Shown here one piece after another: positions 21,718-23,844 of a stretch of 23,844 bases of DNA. Below the pieces are notes generated by a model that had not been told where the DNA came from, made no database searches, and saw only the letters and a program-made list of their open reading frames with translations. Within the stretch, counting starts at the first letter, position 1. The number at the start of each line of letters is the position of its first letter. The stretch is from DASQHM01 sp035632095 (GTDB taxonomy: Bacteria; Pseudomonadota; Alphaproteobacteria; Ferrovibrionales; Ferrovibrionaceae), in NCBI GenBank assembly GCA_035632095.1, contig DASQHM010000037.1, positions 1 to 23,844 on the forward strand. The letters run 5' to 3'. The position numbers were made by a program, and so were the translations under genes.

Positions 21718-23844
21718 TCACAGAAAGCTGTACGGATCCACGTCGACGGCGAGGCGCACGTCGTTCGGCACCTTGATCGGCGCCAGCCATTCGCGCAGGA
21801 CCTGTTGGATGTTGGCGCCGCGCTGCATCTTCAGCAGCAGGCGCATGCGGTGGCGGCCGCGGAGCAGCGACAGCGGCGCGGGCGCCGGACCAAGCACAGT
21901 GATGCCCTCGCCGCGCGGGCTGTGCTGGCCGAGGTCGCGGGCGACGCGTTGCACGGAGCCGAGATTGGCGCCGGAAACGATCAGCGCGGCGAGCCGGCCG
22001 AACGGCGGCATGGCGGTGTCGCGGCGCGCCTGCATTTCGGCGGCGATGAAGCCGTCGCGATCGCCGCTGACCAGCGCATGCATCACCGGATGCTCCGGCG
22101 AAAAGGTCTGCAGCAGCACGCGGCCGGGGCGCTCGGCGCGGCCGGCACGGCCGGACACTTGCGTGAGGAGCTGATAGGTCCGCTCCGCCGCGCGCAAGTC
22201 GCCGCCGGACAGGCCAAGATCCGCGTCCACCACGCCCACCAGCGTCAGCATGGGAAAATGGTGGCCCTTGGCGACAATCTGCGTGCCGATCAGCAGATCG
22301 ATTTCGTGGTTCGCCACTTGCGCCACCAGATCGGCCGCCGCGCGCGGACCGGCGAGCGTGTCCGAGGCCATCACCGCCGTGCGCGCGTCCGGGAAGCTCG
22401 CGGCGATCTCCTCCGCCAGCCGTTCGACGCCGGGACCGCAGGCGCGCAGCCGATCCTCGGCCCCGCAGCTCGGACACGTTTTCGGCAGGGCCATGGCGTG
22501 ACCGCAATGATGACATTGCAGCCGCCGCGCCAGGCGATGCTCCACCAGCCAGGCCGAACAATTCGGGCATTCCAGGCGATGGCCGCAGGCGCCGCACAAG
22601 GTGAGCGGCGCGTAGCCACGGCGATTGAGGAACAACAGCGCCTGCTCGCCGGCGGTCAAAGTCTCGGCAAGCGCATCGTGCAGCGGGGCGGAGAGCCAAT
22701 GGCCGCGGGGCGGCGGCGATGCGCGCATGTCGATGGCCGCGATCTCCGGCATGGCCGCGCGCGCATGGCGTTCGGGCAGGTGCAGGCGGGCGTAGCGTCC
22801 CTGCTCCACGTTGGCGATGGTCTCGAGCGAGGGCGTCGCGGAAACCAGCAGCGCGGGGATCTTGGCCAACGACGCCCGGACCACCGCCATGTCGCGTGCG
22901 TTGTAGATGACGCCGTCCTCCTGCTTGAACGACGCATCGTGCTCTTCGTCGACGACGATCAGCCCAAGCGCCGGGAACGGCAGAAACAGCGCCGAGCGCG
23001 CGCCGACCACGACATGGGCGCCGCCCTCGGCCACGGCGCGCCAGGCTCGCCGCCGCTCCGTCGATCTCAGCTCGGAATGCCACTCCACCGGACGCACGCC
23101 GAAGCGCTGCTCGAAGCGATCCAGCCATTGCGCCGAAAGCGCGATCTCCGGCAGCAGCACCAGCACCTGGCGGCCCTGCGCCAGCGCCGCCGCGACGGCC
23201 TCGAAATAGACCTCGGTCTTGCCGGCGCCGGTCACGCCTTCCAGCAGCGTGACGGAGAACGCGCCCGACCGCACCGCTTCCCGCAAGCGCGCCGCCGCCG
23301 CCGATTGATCCGGAGAAAGCTCAGGTCCCGGCCGTCCGTGTTGCGGGGCCGGATAGGCCATGTCCGCCGGCAACTCGACCGCCTTCAAGGCGCCCGCCTC
23401 CAACAACCCGCGCACCACACCCGGTCCGGCCGCTGCCGCTTCGGCGATGTCGGCGATGCTGCGCGGCGGGCCGTCGGCCAGCACATTGAGCACGCGCTGC
23501 CGCGCCGCCGTCATGCGCGTTGGCTTGTCGCCGGAGAGCGCGTAGGCGATGCGTCCCGCCGGCGGATCGAGGGCCGCCGACACGCTCATACACATGCGCA
23601 GCACGGCCCCCGGCGGACTTAACGTGTAGGCCGCGACCCAATCGACGAACCGGCGCAATTCCTCCGGAAGCGGCGGGCAATCGAGGCGCTCGGCCACAAG
23701 CTTCAGCCGGGATTCCGCCACCTCGCCGCTGGCCTCGCCCCAGACCACGCCGACGTATTCGTTCACGCCGAGCGGCGCCACGACGAAGTCGCCGGGCTTC
23801 GCATCCAGGGCGGGCTCGAGCCGGTAGTCGTAGGCGCCGGAAAG
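21718..23844 (-). CDS. priA: Primosomal protein N' (PriA helicase), 5' end cut by window edge
   Basis: PriA is the 3'-to-5' DNA helicase that restarts stalled replication forks. 708 residues are visible and the frame stays open to the right edge; the first visible residues, LSGAYDYRLEPALDAKPGDFVVAPLG, are the usual start of the DNA-binding domain, so only a few residues are missing. Walker A is GVTGAGKTE (about 203-211 of the visible fragment), Walker B DEEH, and SATPS follows. Zinc-binding cysteines occur as CGACGHRLECPNC and CHHCG...CPSCG, then GTQIVAKGHHFPMLTLVGVVDAD and QVSGRAGRAERPG. The GTG at 23781 is internal, not the start. priA near atpH is a common alphaproteobacterial arrangement. 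Confidence 0.96.
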   Translation of the reverse strand, partial: LSGAYDYRLEPALDAKPGDFVVAPLGVNEYVGVVWGEASGEVAESRLKLVAERLDCPPLPEELRRFVDWVAAYTLSPPGAVLRMCMSVSAALDPPAGRIAYALSGDKPTRMTAARQRVLNVLADGPPRSIADIAEAAAAGPGVVRGLLEAGALKAVELPADMAYPAPQHGRPGPELSPDQSAAAARLREAVRSGAFSVTLLEGVTGAGKTEVYFEAVAAALAQGRQVLVLLPEIALSAQWLDRFEQRFGVRPVEWHSELRSTERRRAWRAVAEGGAHVVVGARSALFLPFPALGLIVVDEEHDASFKQEDGVIYNARDMAVVRASLAKIPALLVSATPSLETIANVEQGRYARLHLPERHARAAMPEIAAIDMRASPPPRGHWLSAPLHDALAETLTAGEQALLFLNRRGYAPLTLCGACGHRLECPNCSAWLVEHRLARRLQCHHCGHAMALPKTCPSCGAEDRLRACGPGVERLAEEIAASFPDARTAVMASDTLAGPRAAADLVAQVANHEIDLLIGTQIVAKGHHFPMLTLVGVVDADLGLSGGDLRAAERTYQLLTQVSGRAGRAERPGRVLLQTFSPEHPVMHALVSGDRDGFIAAEMQARRDTAMPPFGRLAALIVSGANLGSVQRVARDLGQHSPRGEGITVLGPAPAPLSLLRGRHRMRLLLKMQRGANIQQVLREWLAPIKVPNDVRLAVDVDPYSFL

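Overview
The window is high-GC chromosomal DNA from an alphaproteobacterium. The evidence is gene order and protein type: rplU-rpmA next to obgE-proBA-nadD-rsfS-rlmH, an envC-ctpA-divergent polysaccharide deacetylase-rppH block, and an atpHAGDC operon without the F0 genes and with priA nearby. L21 also carries the Lys/Ala-rich tail common in this class. The order cannot be fixed from this sequence; Hyphomicrobiales (Rhizobiales)-like or Rhodospirillales-like lineages both fit. Nearly everything is core housekeeping.

Layout. (1) 1-290: the 5' end of a tyrosine-recombinase/integrase gene runs off the left edge, about 100 bp from the 3' end of a tRNA-Ser(CGA) gene. This looks like the border of an integrated element lying to the left of the window. 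(2) 440-1340: a good promoter, rplU, rpmA and a hairpin terminator. (3) 1387-13378: a long plus-strand run of tightly packed, often overlapping genes. It covers ribosome-associated GTPase ObgE, proline synthesis (ProB, ProA), NAD synthesis (NadD), ribosome silencing and 23S methylation (RsfS, RlmH), glycolysis (GpmI), envelope/peptidoglycan functions (EnvC-like, CtpA, divergent polysaccharide deacetylase), RNA 5'-end processing (RppH) and an alpha/beta hydrolase. (4) 13379-14305: a free-standing PEP-CTERM exported protein gene with a sigma-54-like promoter and its own terminator. (5) 14325-20807: minus-strand genes for a diiron ferritin-like protein, PyrE and the F1-ATPase operon atpHAGDC, in which pyrE directly follows atpC. 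(6) 20965-21579: a small exported protein of unknown function. (7) 21604-21703: a composite palindromic repeat. (8) 21718-23844: priA, truncated at the right edge.

No clearly new multi-gene system is visible. The points most worth a second look are an apparent clean 22-residue in-frame deletion in the ATP synthase beta subunit (in the segment joining the beta-barrel to the nucleotide-binding domain, which the alpha subunit in the same operon keeps), the sigma-54-type promoter of the PEP-CTERM gene, the integrase/tRNA-Ser border with unusual repeats, and a probable non-canonical ATC start for rsfS.
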